Shown one piece after another: positions 17,112 through 27,786 of a DNA stretch of 64,000 bases; the first letter of the stretch is position 1, and the number at the start of each line of letters is the position of its first letter. This DNA comes from Streptococcus ovuberis (lineage in GTDB: Bacteria; Bacillota; Bacilli; Lactobacillales; Streptococcaceae), in contig NZ_JAAXPR010000007.1 in the NCBI RefSeq assembly GCF_012396585.1, positions 1-64,000 of the forward strand. The letters run 5' to 3'. The position numbers and the translations under genes are program-made. The notes beneath the pieces were generated by a model. That model did not search any database. It saw only the letters and a program-made list of their open reading frames with translations, and had not been told where the DNA came from.

Positions 17112-17141
17112 AAAGGGACAGATTAGCAAAATTGTCCCTTT
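17112..17141. promoter_or_regulatory. DhaS operator
   Basis: A 9 bp perfect inverted repeat, AAAGGGACA (17112-17120) and TGTCCCTTT (17133-17141). Its core GGACAGAT-N6-AATTGTCC fits the L. lactis DhaS site as I recall it, GGACACAT-N6-ATTTGTCC, at the same spacing. It lies 93 bases before dhaK and 54 bases before dhaS, upstream of the presumed dhaK -10 (TATACT, 17162-17167), as expected for an activator. Confidence 0.85.
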
Positions 17142-17144
17142 TAA

Positions 17145-17159
17145 TTTGAAGCGCTTTCT
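17145..17159 (+). promoter_or_regulatory. cre site (CcpA) in the dhaK promoter
   Basis: TTTGAAGCGCTTTCT matches the catabolite-responsive element WTGNAANCGNWNNCW with one mismatch and has the palindromic core AAGCGCTT. It directly precedes the probable -10, so CcpA binding would repress the dha-glp operon when preferred sugars are present. Confidence 0.75.
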
Positions 17160-17233
17160 TTTATACTAATTATATCAAAGCGAGCGGTTTTTAGCTGTTT
17201 TAAAAACCCAAAAATATAAAAAGGAGTTTTGTC

Positions 17234-18226
17234 ATGAAAAAAATAATCAACCAGCCAACAGCAGTTGTTGATGAAATGTTAGAAGGTCTTTGTTATGTTC
17301 ACAGTGATTTGGTGGAACGCTTAGAAGGCTTTGAAGTCATCACACGCAAGGCAGAAAAAACAGGCAAGGTCGGCCTGATTTCTGGCGGTGGTTCAGGACA
17401 TGAGCCGTCTCACGCTGGTTTTGTCGGTGAGGGCATGCTATCAGCTGCTGTCTGTGGTGCAGTCTTTACCTCTCCAACACCAGATCAAGTACTAGAAGCG
17501 ATTAAGGCAGCAGATGAAGGAGCAGGTGTCTTCATGGTCATCAAGAACTATTCTGGGGACATCATGAACTTTGAAATGGCTCAAGAATTAGCTGAGATGG
17601 AAGGCATTGACGTCGCTAGCGTGATTGTTGATGACGATATAGCAGTGGAAGATAGCCTCTACACCCAAGGTAAACGAGGTGTGGCAGGAACGATTTTGGT
17701 TCATAAAATCTTAGGTCATGCTGCACGAGCTGGTAAAACGCTCGCCGAAATTAAGGAATTAGCCGAAGAATTGGTCAAAAATATTCACACTATCGGTGTA
17801 GCGCTTAGTGGTGCCACAGTCCCAGAAGTTGGCAAACCTGGTTTTATCTTGGAAGAAGATGAAATTGAGTACGGAGTTGGAATTCACGGTGAGCCTGGTT
17901 ACCGTAAGGAAAAATTGGCCTCTTCTAAGACTTTGGCGGAAGAATTGGTTGGTAAACTTCTTGACTCTTTTGAAGCAAAAGCAGGAGACCGCTATGGGAT
18001 CTTGATTAACGGTTTGGGGGCAACGCCGTTGATGGAGCAATATGTTTTTGCTCACGATGTCGCAACTCTTTTATCTGAAAAAGGTGTTGAAGTGATCTAT
18101 AAAAAATTAGGTAACTACATGACTGCAATTGACATGGCAGGCCTATCTTTGACCTTGATTAAATTGGAAAATGACGCTTGGCTAGAAGCCCTTAATAGCC
18201 CAGTTACAACAGCAGCGTGGGGTTAA
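17234..18226 (+). CDS. dhaK: Dihydroxyacetone kinase subunit DhaK
   Basis: 330 residues. It carries GGGSGHEPSHAGFVG (His56), Asp109 in NYSGDIMNF and the substrate-linking His218 in YGVGIHGEPGYR, all at the numbers of E. coli DhaK. It binds dihydroxyacetone covalently so that DhaL can phosphorylate it. AAAAGGAG precedes the ATG. It opens the operon dhaKLM-glpK-glpO-glpF. Confidence 0.96.
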   Translation: MKKIINQPTAVVDEMLEGLCYVHSDLVERLEGFEVITRKAEKTGKVGLISGGGSGHEPSHAGFVGEGMLSAAVCGAVFTSPTPDQVLEAIKAADEGAGVFMVIKNYSGDIMNFEMAQELAEMEGIDVASVIVDDDIAVEDSLYTQGKRGVAGTILVHKILGHAARAGKTLAEIKELAEELVKNIHTIGVALSGATVPEVGKPGFILEEDEIEYGVGIHGEPGYRKEKLASSKTLAEELVGKLLDSFEAKAGDRYGILINGLGATPLMEQYVFAHDVATLLSEKGVEVIYKKLGNYMTAIDMAGLSLTLIKLENDAWLEALNSPVTTAAWG

Positions 18227-18227
18227 G

Positions 18228-18815
18228 ATGATGAAGACAGAAACAAGTATTAAATGGTTAACGCTCTTCAATGAGAAAATCCAAGAAAATAAAGACTACC
18301 TGAGTGAGTTGGATACGCCGATTGGAGATGGTGACCACGGTGGCAATATGGCTCGTGGTATGGCTGCTGTGATGGAAGAGCTGGCCACTAAATCACCGGA
18401 AACCGCAGCAGATGTTTTCAAAATGGTTTCTATGCAATTGCTCAGTAAGGTTGGAGGTGCCTCAGGTCCGCTTTACGGTTCTGCCTTTATGGGGATTATG
18501 AAGGGCCAACAAGCAGGTGAATCACTGGTAGATAGTTTAGCGGCTGGACTAGATATGATTCAAAAACGAGGCAAGGCAGAAATCGGTGAAAAGACCATGG
18601 TAGACATTTGGAGCAAGGTCATTGATAGCCTCCGGTCTGGTGAATTAACACAAGAATTGATCGATGAGACTGTCGAAGCTAGCAAGGCGCTTCAAGCGAC
18701 AAAAGGTAGAGCGTCTTATGTGGGCGAACGTTCTGTCGGTCACATTGACCCAGGTACTTATTCATCAGGTTTGCTCTTCCAATCCTTGATTGAAGCAGGT
18801 GGTTTGGATGAGTAA
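18228..18815 (+). CDS. dhaL: Dihydroxyacetone kinase ADP-binding subunit DhaL
   Basis: 195 residues with the nucleotide/Mg-binding motif PIGDGDHGGNMARG near residues 27-40 and GGASGPLYGSAFM. In PTS-linked kinases DhaL carries a permanently bound ADP that DhaM recharges. The ATG at 18228 is one base after the dhaK stop; a second ATG follows immediately. The end overlaps dhaM by 8 bases (ATGAGTAA), so the three subunits are translationally coupled. Confidence 0.95.
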   Translation: MMKTETSIKWLTLFNEKIQENKDYLSELDTPIGDGDHGGNMARGMAAVMEELATKSPETAADVFKMVSMQLLSKVGGASGPLYGSAFMGIMKGQQAGESLVDSLAAGLDMIQKRGKAEIGEKTMVDIWSKVIDSLRSGELTQELIDETVEASKALQATKGRASYVGERSVGHIDPGTYSSGLLFQSLIEAGGLDE

Positions 18816-19182
18816 GGTTGGTATTATTCTCGTCTCTCATTCTAAACATCTAGCTCAGGGAATCGCGGATTTGATTGCTGAAGTCGCCAAAGACATTGAC
18901 TTGACCTATGTTGGAGGAACACCTGAAGGAGAGATTGGCACCAGTTTTGATCAGGTGCAAGAAATTGTTGACAATAACCCTTGTGACACACTTTTAGCCT
19001 TTTTTGATCTGGGGAGTGCCCGCATGAACTTAGAAATGGTGGCGGATTTCTCAGAAAAAACCATTCTGATTCAGCAAGTGCCAGTGGTTGAAGGAACTTA
19101 CACTGCCGCAGCACTCTTGCAGGCAGGAGCTGATTTAGAGGCTATTTTGCCCCAATTAGACGAATTGAACATCAATAAATAA
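18808..19182 (+). CDS. dhaM: PTS-dependent dihydroxyacetone kinase phosphotransferase DhaM (single IIA domain)
   Basis: 124 residues from ATG 18808, which overlaps the dhaL stop; an upstream in-frame ATG at 18790 lies deeper inside dhaL. It is a mannose-type EIIA domain with the phospho-accepting His11 in VGIILVSHSKHLAQG. It passes phosphate from HPr to DhaL-ADP. Unlike E. coli DhaM it lacks fused HPr and EI-like domains, as is usual in Firmicutes. Confidence 0.94.
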   Translation: MSKVGIILVSHSKHLAQGIADLIAEVAKDIDLTYVGGTPEGEIGTSFDQVQEIVDNNPCDTLLAFFDLGSARMNLEMVADFSEKTILIQQVPVVEGTYTAAALLQAGADLEAILPQLDELNINK

Positions 19183-19196
19183 GCACAATGCGCTAA

Positions 19197-20714
<1,518 letters not shown>

Positions 20715-20807
20715 TACAGTGATCAATCAGATAGACTACTCATGGATGGTTTTTAAGCAAAGACCTTTTTATCCGTAAGGGAAACATATCAAGGAAAGGA
20801 AAAACAG

Positions 20808-22628
20808 ATGGTATTTTCCAAACACACAAGACAAAATCATTTGAGGGCCTTGCAGGATACTACCTTGGACCTATTGGTCATTGGTGGAGGCATTACAGGT
20901 GCTGGGGTGGCCTTGCAGGCTGCCGCCAGTGGCCTATCAACAGGGCTCATCGAGATGCAGGACTTTGCAGAAGGAACGTCAAGTCGCTCAACCAAGTTGG
21001 TTCACGGTGGTTTGCGCTACCTTAAGCAATTTGACGTAGAAGTGGTGGCAGATACAGTTTCTGAACGGGCAGTTGTTCAACGCATCGCCCCCCACATTCC
21101 AAAACCAGACCCCATGCTCCTACCTGTTTATGATGAAGCTGGATCAACCTTTAGCCTTTTCCGCCTCAAGGTGGCCATGGACCTCTATGATCTCTTAGCC
21201 AATGTGACCAATACACCTTATGCCAATAAGATGCTTTCTACGGAAGAAGTACTGTCTAAAGCACCTGGTCTGAAAAAAGAAGGCCTGATTGGTGGAGGAT
21301 ATTACTTAGATTTCAGGAACAATGATGCTCGTTTAGTCATTGAAAACATCAAAAAAGCTCATGAAGATGGGGCCTTTATTGCCAACCATGTCAAGGCAGA
21401 AGGTTTCCTCTATGATGCTGCTGGTAAGGTTGTTGGCATCACTGCCCGAGACTTCCTGACAGATGAGACTTTGATTATCAAGGCACGCCTAGTCATCAAC
21501 ACAACAGGTCCTTGGAGCGATGAGGTGCGCAACCTCAGCAATGGGACGGATATACACCAGATGCGTCCGACTAAAGGGGTGCATTTGGTGGTGGATAACA
21601 GCCGTCTCAAAGTTAACCAACCGACCTATTTTGATACTGGTCTGGGAGATGGGCGGATGATTTTCGTTCTTCCTCGTGAAAACAAGACCTACTTCGGCAC
21701 GACAGATACCGACTACAAGGGGGATTTAGCCAACCTGCAAGTGACCCGAGAAGATGTGGACTACTTGCTTGGCATTGTCAATAACCGTTTCCCAGAAGCC
21801 AACTTGACCCTTGAGGACATTGAGAGTGGCTGGGCAGGTTTGCGGCCGCTTCTATCTGGCAACTCAGCCTCTGACTACAACGGTGGCAATAGTGGCAAGA
21901 TGAGCGATACGAGCTTTGAAAACTTAATCGGTGTTGTCAAAGGCTATTTAGCAGATGAGCAGACCCGTGGTGATGTGGAATTGGCTGTTCAAAACTTGGA
22001 AGGGAGTCTGTCTGAGAAGACCCTAGATCCATCATCGGTTTCTCGTGGGTCTAGCTTAGAGCGAGATGACAATGGCTTAATCACCCTTGCAGGTGGTAAG
22101 ATTACCGACTATCGCAAAATGGCACAAGGTGCTATGGAGCTGATTATCAAGGTCTTGTCGGAAGAATTTGGTCGCAGCTTCAAGCTGATCAATTCGAAAA
22201 TTTATCCAGTCTCAGGCGGTGAACTCAACGCCAATAACTTGGAAGCAGAGATTGAAACGCTGGCTCAGCAAGGTTTGACCATTGGTTTGACGCATGAAGA
22301 AGCGCTTTACTTGACCAATTTGTATGGCTCTAATGCACCGACGGTTTTCGCTCTGGCAAAAGAGCTTCAAAAAGCAGAAGGTTTGACCCTAGCAGATACA
22401 CTCTCGCTTCACTATGCTATGCGGTATGAGATGGCGCTCAGCCCAGTTGATTTCTTCCTGCGTCGGACCAACTACATGCTCTTTAAGCGTGAGCAGGTCG
22501 ATGCCCTTATCCAGCCTGTCTTGGACGAAATGGCTAAGTACTATGGTTGGAGTGCCGAAGAAACAGCTGCACAAAAAGAACACTTGCAGACTACACTAGC
22601 CAATAATGACTTGGCACACTTGAAGTAA
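20808..22628 (+). CDS. glpO: Alpha-glycerophosphate oxidase GlpO
   Basis: 606 residues, FAD-binding Rossmann motif LLVIGGGITGAGVALQAA at residues 18-35, then the glycerol-3-phosphate binding region (STKLVHGGLRYLKQF). Streptococcal and enterococcal GlpO passes electrons to O2, giving dihydroxyacetone phosphate and H2O2. Length and a streptococcal-type insert of about 50 residues near 350-410 support oxidase rather than quinone-linked GlpD. It lies 93 bases after glpK; AAGGAAAGG precedes the ATG. Confidence 0.94.
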   Translation: MVFSKHTRQNHLRALQDTTLDLLVIGGGITGAGVALQAAASGLSTGLIEMQDFAEGTSSRSTKLVHGGLRYLKQFDVEVVADTVSERAVVQRIAPHIPKPDPMLLPVYDEAGSTFSLFRLKVAMDLYDLLANVTNTPYANKMLSTEEVLSKAPGLKKEGLIGGGYYLDFRNNDARLVIENIKKAHEDGAFIANHVKAEGFLYDAAGKVVGITARDFLTDETLIIKARLVINTTGPWSDEVRNLSNGTDIHQMRPTKGVHLVVDNSRLKVNQPTYFDTGLGDGRMIFVLPRENKTYFGTTDTDYKGDLANLQVTREDVDYLLGIVNNRFPEANLTLEDIESGWAGLRPLLSGNSASDYNGGNSGKMSDTSFENLIGVVKGYLADEQTRGDVELAVQNLEGSLSEKTLDPSSVSRGSSLERDDNGLITLAGGKITDYRKMAQGAMELIIKVLSEEFGRSFKLINSKIYPVSGGELNANNLEAEIETLAQQGLTIGLTHEEALYLTNLYGSNAPTVFALAKELQKAEGLTLADTLSLHYAMRYEMALSPVDFFLRRTNYMLFKREQVDALIQPVLDEMAKYYGWSAEETAAQKEHLQTTLANNDLAHLK

Positions 22629-22649
22629 CAAATAGAAAAGAGAAAAACG

Positions 22650-23363
22650 ATGTTAATGAATGAATTAATTGGTGAATTTCTGGGAACAGCCATGCTTGTT
22701 CTCCTAGGTAATGGTGTTGTAGCGGGCGTTGTGCTCAATAAGACCAAAAACAATAATGCAGGTTGGATTGTTATCACGATTGGCTGGGCAATGGCTGTAA
22801 CGATGTCAGTCTTTACTTTCGGAAAATTAACACCGGGTGCCCATTTTAACCCTGCGGTGACCATTGCTATGGCAGTAGCAGGGAATACGCCTTGGAGCTC
22901 TGTTATCCCATATATTATTGCGCAGTTCTTAGGAGCCTTCCTCGGTCAGTTGATCGTTTGGCAAATGTACAAGCCACATTATGATGCGACCGAAGACACT
23001 GGTGCTGTTCTAGGCACCTTTGCCACCGGCCCAGCACTTTATGACAAGGCGTCTAACTACATCTCTGAAATTGTCGGCACGTTTGTTCTGGTATTTACCA
23101 TCCTTAGTTTTGGCCTGCAAGAATTGGCTGCGGGCTTGACTCCACTTTTAGTAGGTGGTTTAGTTCTAGCTATCGGTCTATCCCTTGGTGGGACAACAGG
23201 TTATGCTATTAACCCTGCGCGTGACCTTGGGCCTCGTATCGTTCATCACTTCCTACCGCTCAAACATAAGGGCGACTCTGATTGGGGCTATGCTTTGGTA
23301 CCAGTCCTTGGCCCAATCATCGGAGCGGTTTTAGCAGCAGTTCTCCATGGTTTGATTTTCTAA
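22650..23363 (+). CDS. glpF: Glycerol facilitator GlpF
   Basis: 237 residues, six membrane segments, NPA boxes HFNPAVTIAM and INPARDLGPR, the latter with the Asp typical of glycerol channels. It completes the glpK-glpO-glpF order typical of streptococci. ATG 22650 or 22656 may be the start; ribosome-site support is weak for both, so coupling to glpO (22 bases upstream) is likely. It is a paralogue of the facilitator at 11.1 kb. Confidence 0.95.
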   Translation: MLMNELIGEFLGTAMLVLLGNGVVAGVVLNKTKNNNAGWIVITIGWAMAVTMSVFTFGKLTPGAHFNPAVTIAMAVAGNTPWSSVIPYIIAQFLGAFLGQLIVWQMYKPHYDATEDTGAVLGTFATGPALYDKASNYISEIVGTFVLVFTILSFGLQELAAGLTPLLVGGLVLAIGLSLGGTTGYAINPARDLGPRIVHHFLPLKHKGDSDWGYALVPVLGPIIGAVLAAVLHGLIF

Positions 23364-23376
23364 ACGAATCGCAAAG

Positions 23377-23414
23377 CTGTCTATCTTATATTAGATGGAC
23401 AGTTTTCTTGTTTT
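23377..23414 (+). terminator. Terminator of the dha-glp operon
   Basis: CTGTCTATCT (23377-23386) pairs with AGATGGACAG (23393-23402) with one G-U pair and a 6-base loop, followed by TTTTCTTGTTTT. It lies 14 bases after the glpF stop. Confidence 0.88.
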
Positions 23415-23526
23415 GCTGGATAATAGTGAGACTTTTCAGGAGTAGGTCAGATGGAAATCAGCACTGCTGCTAGAATTAGTATAGGTCAGACATTTTTGAA
23501 GTGATCCGATTCTAGGCATAAAAACA

Positions 23527-23569
23527 GTTAACCGTTCGCTCTACAGGTATAACAGAGCGAACGGTTAAC
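23527..23569. terminator. 16 bp perfect hairpin between glpF and the TetR fragment
   Basis: GTTAACCGTTCGCTCT (23527-23542) and AGAGCGAACGGTTAAC (23554-23569) are perfect complements with an 11-base loop, then GGTTTTGGTTT. It may serve as a bidirectional terminator for glpF and for the truncated minus-strand regulator, which ends 38 bases away. Confidence 0.65.
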
Positions 23570-23606
23570 GGTTTTGGTTTGGAATGCTTTAGGCAAAATG
23601 ATTTTA

Positions 23607-23766
23607 TCAAATATTGATGGATTGATAGAGGATATCCGCTAACATTTTAGGGGGTTCCTCGTAATCGTTGCGTATCCATGTAAAGATAGTTCTTAAAATC
23701 GTATTGACGTAATATTCGAGAGCGTACTTAGCTGGAATTCTGTAAGCCTTTTCCAACTGTAAGTTG
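23607..23766 (-). pseudogene. C-terminal fragment of a TetR-family regulator, cut by the IS element
   Basis: Directly beside the IS end, the minus strand reads 52 codons without a stop and ends in TGA (plus 23607-23609). The product includes YALEYYVNTILRTIFTWI and ends EPPKMLADILYQSINI, the typical C-terminal helix pair of TetR regulators of the DhaS type. No helix-turn-helix part is recognisable on the far side of the IS, so the N-terminal half was probably lost. Its place after glpF suggests a former local regulator. Confidence 0.6.
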
Positions 23767-23785
23767 AGAACCTGTATTCACAAAA

Positions 23786-24322
23786 TTATAGAGCCCTTAA
23801 AAGACAACTAATATGAGATAGTTTTATAAAAGCCACCTCTGACGATACGGATTTTTCAACATCCTTGGCTAATCTTCGAGAGTGGTTCAACCAAGCCAAA
23901 GTTCGCTCAACAACCCAAGGTTTGGGAATGATTTGCCAGCTACCTTTGATTTTTTCAGAAATATCTACTGGGCAGCCAAACTCCTCAATCATCATCTCTT
24001 CAAAACTTTTCCGATAACCAGCATCAGCTGAAAAAGCCTTGATGGTCGGACATTGTACCATCACTTTACGAGCCACTAAAATGCCTGATGTTGTGTCGTG
24101 TAAATTAGCTGCATGAACCACCACATCAAGAAGATTGCCCATTGTATCAACAACGATGTGGCGCTTCCTCCCTTTGACTTTTTTACCGCCATCAATCCCA
24201 CGTTCCTCTGCAACATCTGTTGTTTTGACGCTTTGAGAATCAATGATAGCATAGGTTGGAGTAGGTGCTCTATCAGCTTTCAGTCGCTTTTTTAAACCAG
24301 TTCCGTCAAAATGGTGTCCCAC
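23786..24322 (-). CDS. IS5-family transposase, frame B (DDE catalytic part)
   Basis: 178 residues beginning within frame A. The DDE residues are visible: Asp28 in YAIIDSQSVKTT, Asp100 in AFSADAGYRKS and Glu139 in WVVERTLAWLNHSRRL. The GTG at its beginning is unlikely to be a true start; translation should enter by a -1 slip from frame A. No internal stop is present, so the element may be active. Confidence 0.88.
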   Translation of the reverse strand: MGHHFDGTGLKKRLKADRAPTPTYAIIDSQSVKTTDVAEERGIDGGKKVKGRKRHIVVDTMGNLLDVVVHAANLHDTTSGILVARKVMVQCPTIKAFSADAGYRKSFEEMMIEEFGCPVDISEKIKGSWQIIPKPWVVERTLAWLNHSRRLAKDVEKSVSSEVAFIKLSHISCLLRAL

Positions 24323-24543
24323 AAGCTGCTCTCCTTGGCAAGACGAAAGACACTCCAGACAGTTGGGTAAGGAGGGAAATCATGAGGGAGCATGCGCCAT
24401 TGGCAGCCTGTTTTAGTGATATACAAGGTTGCATTGACGAGTTCTCGTTTAGACCATTTATAGGTGCGGTGTTTGGAGAAATAGGGTTCAAGTTGAGCCC
24501 ATTCTTGATCGGTTAAATCGGTATCATATGCTTTTCGTGCCAT
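24292..24543 (-). CDS. IS5-family transposase, frame A
   Basis: 83 residues starting MARKAYDTDLTDQEWAQLEP, the N-terminal DUF4096-type domain of IS5-group transposases (TGCQWRMLPHDFPP). It ends at a TAA just before an A-run. Frame B overlaps it by about 31 bases in the -1 frame. The full transposase is expected as an A+B fusion by programmed frameshifting. Confidence 0.88.
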   Translation of the reverse strand: MARKAYDTDLTDQEWAQLEPYFSKHRTYKWSKRELVNATLYITKTGCQWRMLPHDFPPYPTVWSVFRLAKESSLWDTILTELV

Positions 24544-24580
24544 ATCTTTAGTTTAACATTTTTTTGTGAATACAGGTTCT

Positions 24581-25015
24581 TACAGTGATAACTCGTGAAA
24601 ATGTAACATTCTTGAAACTCTAAAAAAAGAGGTATAAGCAAAAGAAAGCTATATCTCTTTTTTATCAATAGGAAAGATTTGGGTATTCAGGGTAGTCACA
24701 TGTAGAAAATCATTTGTTGAAAAACTTTTGAAACTGTTAAAACCTCAATTTTTTAGATGTTTCGAAAGAGTTTACTCAAACATATTTGTCTTATCTTCTT
24801 GGCAATAGCGCTTGAAAAAATGGCTTTCTTTAAGCACTGTTCTTGAACCCTAACTGTTCAGGATAATTTTCTGTCTTTCAGAAATTGATTAGGAATTTTT
24901 TCTTCATACGTACGGTGTGATTAGCATTAACATTAACTAGAGTAGGATTCATTTTTATGGTATAATGGAGTGTTACTAAAACGGCCTCTCATTTGGGCTT
25001 AGAAGGACGAAGAAC
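24581..25015 (+). promoter_or_regulatory. Gap between the IS and metG, with the metG promoter
   Basis: About 435 bp without a credible gene. An extended -10, TGGTATAAT (24958-24966), lies 50 bases before metG and follows a stretch without a clear -35 at normal spacing. No T-box hallmarks were recognised. I looked here for the missing N-terminal half of the TetR gene and found no recognisable helix-turn-helix in any minus-strand frame. Confidence 0.5.
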
Positions 25016-27010
25016 ATGACTGAAAAGAATTTTTACATTACCACCCCGATTTACTACCCGTCTGGGAAGCTCCATATCGGTTCGGCCTATACGACCATCG
25101 CTTGCGATGTGCAGGCCCGCTACAAGCGTCTCATGGGCTACGATGTCTACTACCTGACTGGTCTTGACGAGCATGGTCAAAAGATTGAAGCCAAGGCAGC
25201 TGAGGCTGGTCTGGCTCCCCAGTCTTATGTGGATGGCATGGCAGAAGGCGTTGAGAAGCTCTGGGACCTGCTAGACATCTCCCACGATGTCTTCTACCGC
25301 ACGACCAATCCAGAACACGAAAAGGCTGTTCAACGGATTTTTGACAAACTCTTAGCCCAAGACGATATCTACCTGGGTGAGTATTCTGGCTGGTACTCCG
25401 TATCAGACGAGGAGTTCTTCACAGAAAGTCAATTAACAGAAGTTTTCCGTGACGAAAACGGTAAAGTGACAGGCGGTATCGCTCCGTCTGGCCACGAAGT
25501 CGAATGGGTGTCAGAAGAGTCTTATTTCTTCCGTATGGGCAAATATGCTGATCGCCTCTTGGCCTTTTACAAGGAAAATCCTGATTTTATCACCCCAAAT
25601 AGTCGGATGAACGAGATGATCAAAAACTTCATCGAGCCAGGTCTGGAAGACTTGGCGGTGTCACGGACCAGCTTTACCTGGGGCATTAAAGTTCCAAATA
25701 ATCCGAAACACGTGGTCTATGTCTGGTTGGATGCCCTCTTTAACTACATGACAGCTCTTGGTTTAGAAAATGATTTGGAAAACCGTTTGGACAAATTCTG
25801 GCCAGCTGACATTCACATGGTTGGTAAGGATATCTTACGGTTCCACAGTATTTACTGGCCAATCTTCCTCATGGCACTTGACTTGCCCTTGCCAAAGCGC
25901 TTGGTCGCTCATGGCTGGTACGTTATGCAAGATGGCAAGATGTCTAAGTCAAAAGGTAACGTGGTTTACCCAGAAATGCTGGTGGAGCGCTACGGTTTAG
26001 ACCCGCTTCGCTATTACCTCATGCGTAGCCTTCCGGTCGGTTCTGACGGAACCTTTACGCCAGAAGACTACGTTGGTCGGATCAACTATGAGTTGGCCAA
26101 TGACCTTGGAAACCTCCTCAATCGGACAGTTGCGATGATCAACAAGTACTTTGACGGAAAAGTACCAAGCCTGTCTGCTGGTCAGACGGACTTTGACGCC
26201 GACTTAGAAGCTACGGCGACACAAGTTATCTCAGACTACCACAAGTACATGGACTTGGTCGACTACCCACGTGCTCTTGAGGCTGTTTGGAGCTTGATTG
26301 CCCGCACCAACAAATATATTGATGAGACCGCTCCTTGGGTGCTGGCAAAAGATGCAGACCAAAAAGGCAACCTTGGCTCTGTCATGGCGCATTTAGCGGA
26401 AAGCTTGCGCGTAGTTGCTCATTTAATCGCGCCATTCATGATGGAAACAGCAACCGGCATCGTTAGCCAATTGGGCCTCGGTGACGTTGAAGCGATGGAG
26501 AATCTAACTTTTGGTCAGTTCCCAGAAGGCGTGACAGTGGTGGCCAAAGGGACCCCAATCTTCCCACGTCTCGATATGGATGAAGAAATTGCCTACATCA
26601 AGGACCAAATGGCTGCTGGTAAACCTGCAACCGAAAAAGAATGGGTGCCAGAAGAGGTTGAATTGGTCCTTAACAAGCCTGAAATCAAGTTTGAAGATTT
26701 TGACCAGATCGAAATCCGTGTGGCAGAAGTCATCGACTGTCAAAAAGTTGAGGGGTCTGATAAATTACTTCAATTCCGACTGGATGCAGGAGATGCCGAA
26801 CACCGTCAAATCTTGTCTGGCATTGCCAACTTTTATCCAAATCCAGAAGCATTGATCGGTCTCAAAGTCCAGATTGTAGCCAATCTCAAACCTCGTAAAA
26901 TGATGAAAAAATACGTCAGCCAAGGCATGATTCTCTCTGCAGAACATGACGGCAACTTAACCCTCTTAACTGTTGACCCATCTGTGCCAAACGGCAGTGT
27001 GATTGGGTAG
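25016..27010 (+). CDS. metG: Methionyl-tRNA synthetase
   Basis: 664 residues. Class I signatures [12 protein letters not shown] (HIGH-like) near the N-terminus and [10 protein letters not shown] in the catalytic domain, then the anticodon-binding helices and a C-terminal tRNA-binding domain ([20 protein letters not shown]). It charges tRNA-Met. Codon usage is markedly richer in G/C third positions than the flanking IS region. An SGNH hydrolase gene follows 5 bases later. Confidence 0.97.
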   Translation: MTEKNFYITTPIYYPSGKLHIGSAYTTIACDVQARYKRLMGYDVYYLTGLDEHGQKIEAKAAEAGLAPQSYVDGMAEGVEKLWDLLDISHDVFYRTTNPEHEKAVQRIFDKLLAQDDIYLGEYSGWYSVSDEEFFTESQLTEVFRDENGKVTGGIAPSGHEVEWVSEESYFFRMGKYADRLLAFYKENPDFITPNSRMNEMIKNFIEPGLEDLAVSRTSFTWGIKVPNNPKHVVYVWLDALFNYMTALGLENDLENRLDKFWPADIHMVGKDILRFHSIYWPIFLMALDLPLPKRLVAHGWYVMQDGKMSKSKGNVVYPEMLVERYGLDPLRYYLMRSLPVGSDGTFTPEDYVGRINYELANDLGNLLNRTVAMINKYFDGKVPSLSAGQTDFDADLEATATQVISDYHKYMDLVDYPRALEAVWSLIARTNKYIDETAPWVLAKDADQKGNLGSVMAHLAESLRVVAHLIAPFMMETATGIVSQLGLGDVEAMENLTFGQFPEGVTVVAKGTPIFPRLDMDEEIAYIKDQMAAGKPATEKEWVPEEVELVLNKPEIKFEDFDQIEIRVAEVIDCQKVEGSDKLLQFRLDAGDAEHRQILSGIANFYPNPEALIGLKVQIVANLKPRKMMKKYVSQGMILSAEHDGNLTLLTVDPSVPNGSVIG

Positions 27011-27015
27011 GAAAC

Positions 27016-27588
27016 ATGAAACTTTTGCTTTTAGGGGATAGTTTGTTTGCCCGTTGTGAGGGCAAACAAATTCCCCATATAGAATATTCTCTCCATCAGC
27101 TAGCTACTGATCTGAGCATCGAGAACTGGGCGGTGCCAGGGGATAACTCCTTTGATTTGTTGGCGCACTTGGTTGAGCGGAAGTTGCCAGATTGTGATCG
27201 AGTAGTGGTTTTTATTGGGGCCAATGATTTAGCTCAGCACAAGCAAGTGTTTTTGGGAGAGTACCAGGCCAACTTGGGCCTGATTGTTCAAGAGCTGAAA
27301 AAGCAGTTCTCTTCGGAGCAGATTCTTCTGATGACACCTGCGCCGGTTGACGAGAAAAAACAAGTCTATCGAACCAACCGCTTGGTCGCTCTCTATGGGG
27401 AAGTGGTCAAAAAGATGGCTTGTCAAGAAGGGGTCGACTTGCTAGATACAGTCGCTCTTTTTGATGGGCAGGCATTGCCAGTTTCGGACTTACTCAAGGG
27501 CCAGCTGGATGATGGGGTGCACTTTGGTAGCCTAGCTTATGGCCTCTTGGCAGAAGGGATATTAGCAAGGATTCTTGAACGAACATAG
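27016..27588 (+). CDS. SGNH/GDSL-family hydrolase
   Basis: 190 residues with the family blocks LLLGDSLFARCEG (catalytic Ser in GDSL), VVFIGANDLAQHK (block III Asn) and DGVHFGSLAYG (Asp-His). No signal peptide is seen, so it acts in the cytoplasm. Probable esterase or lipase-like activity; the substrate is unknown. It starts 5 bases after the metG stop and is probably co-transcribed. Confidence 0.85.
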   Translation: MKLLLLGDSLFARCEGKQIPHIEYSLHQLATDLSIENWAVPGDNSFDLLAHLVERKLPDCDRVVVFIGANDLAQHKQVFLGEYQANLGLIVQELKKQFSSEQILLMTPAPVDEKKQVYRTNRLVALYGEVVKKMACQEGVDLLDTVALFDGQALPVSDLLKGQLDDGVHFGSLAYGLLAEGILARILERT

Positions 27589-27786
27589 ACCCTGTAACGT
27601 TCGTGTCTTCCTCAAGTGACCGGTTATAGTTCCTCATTCAAGGCCATTTTTTCGGATATTCAATAGGCTTGAAAAAAGAGTAGACTTAACTGCTCCAGTC
27701 AAGCGTTCTGCTAGTGGATACAGGTTCTCAATTTTCAGCAGGTTGCCTTAGAGGTGACCTGTTTTCTCAAGACAGAAAGGTATGGT

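Larger units (their letters stand above)
23767..24580 (-). mobile_element. IS5-family insertion sequence, 814 bp
   Basis: Bounded by 19 bp perfect inverted repeats, AGAACCTGTATTCACAAAA at 23767-23785 and its complement at 24562-24580. It carries two overlapping minus-strand frames for an IS5-type transposase joined by a -1 frameshift. No convincing target duplication is visible, so the exact ends could shift by a few bases or the flanks have rearranged. It inserts into, and truncates, a TetR gene. Confidence 0.9.

Noticed and set aside
24581-24960. N-terminal half of the truncated TetR gene on the far side of the IS
   Set aside because: I read the minus strand frames here and found multiple stops and no helix-turn-helix; if present it is too decayed to recognise.
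25016-27010. T-box or SAM riboswitch before metG or metY
   Set aside because: Neither upstream region shows the T-box core sequence or the SAM-aptamer conserved segments; ordinary promoters explain both.
27714-27729. GGATACAGGTTCTCAA before bceR, similar to the IS terminal repeat
   Set aside because: Only 12-13 bases match and no second end or transposase remnant is near; likely chance.
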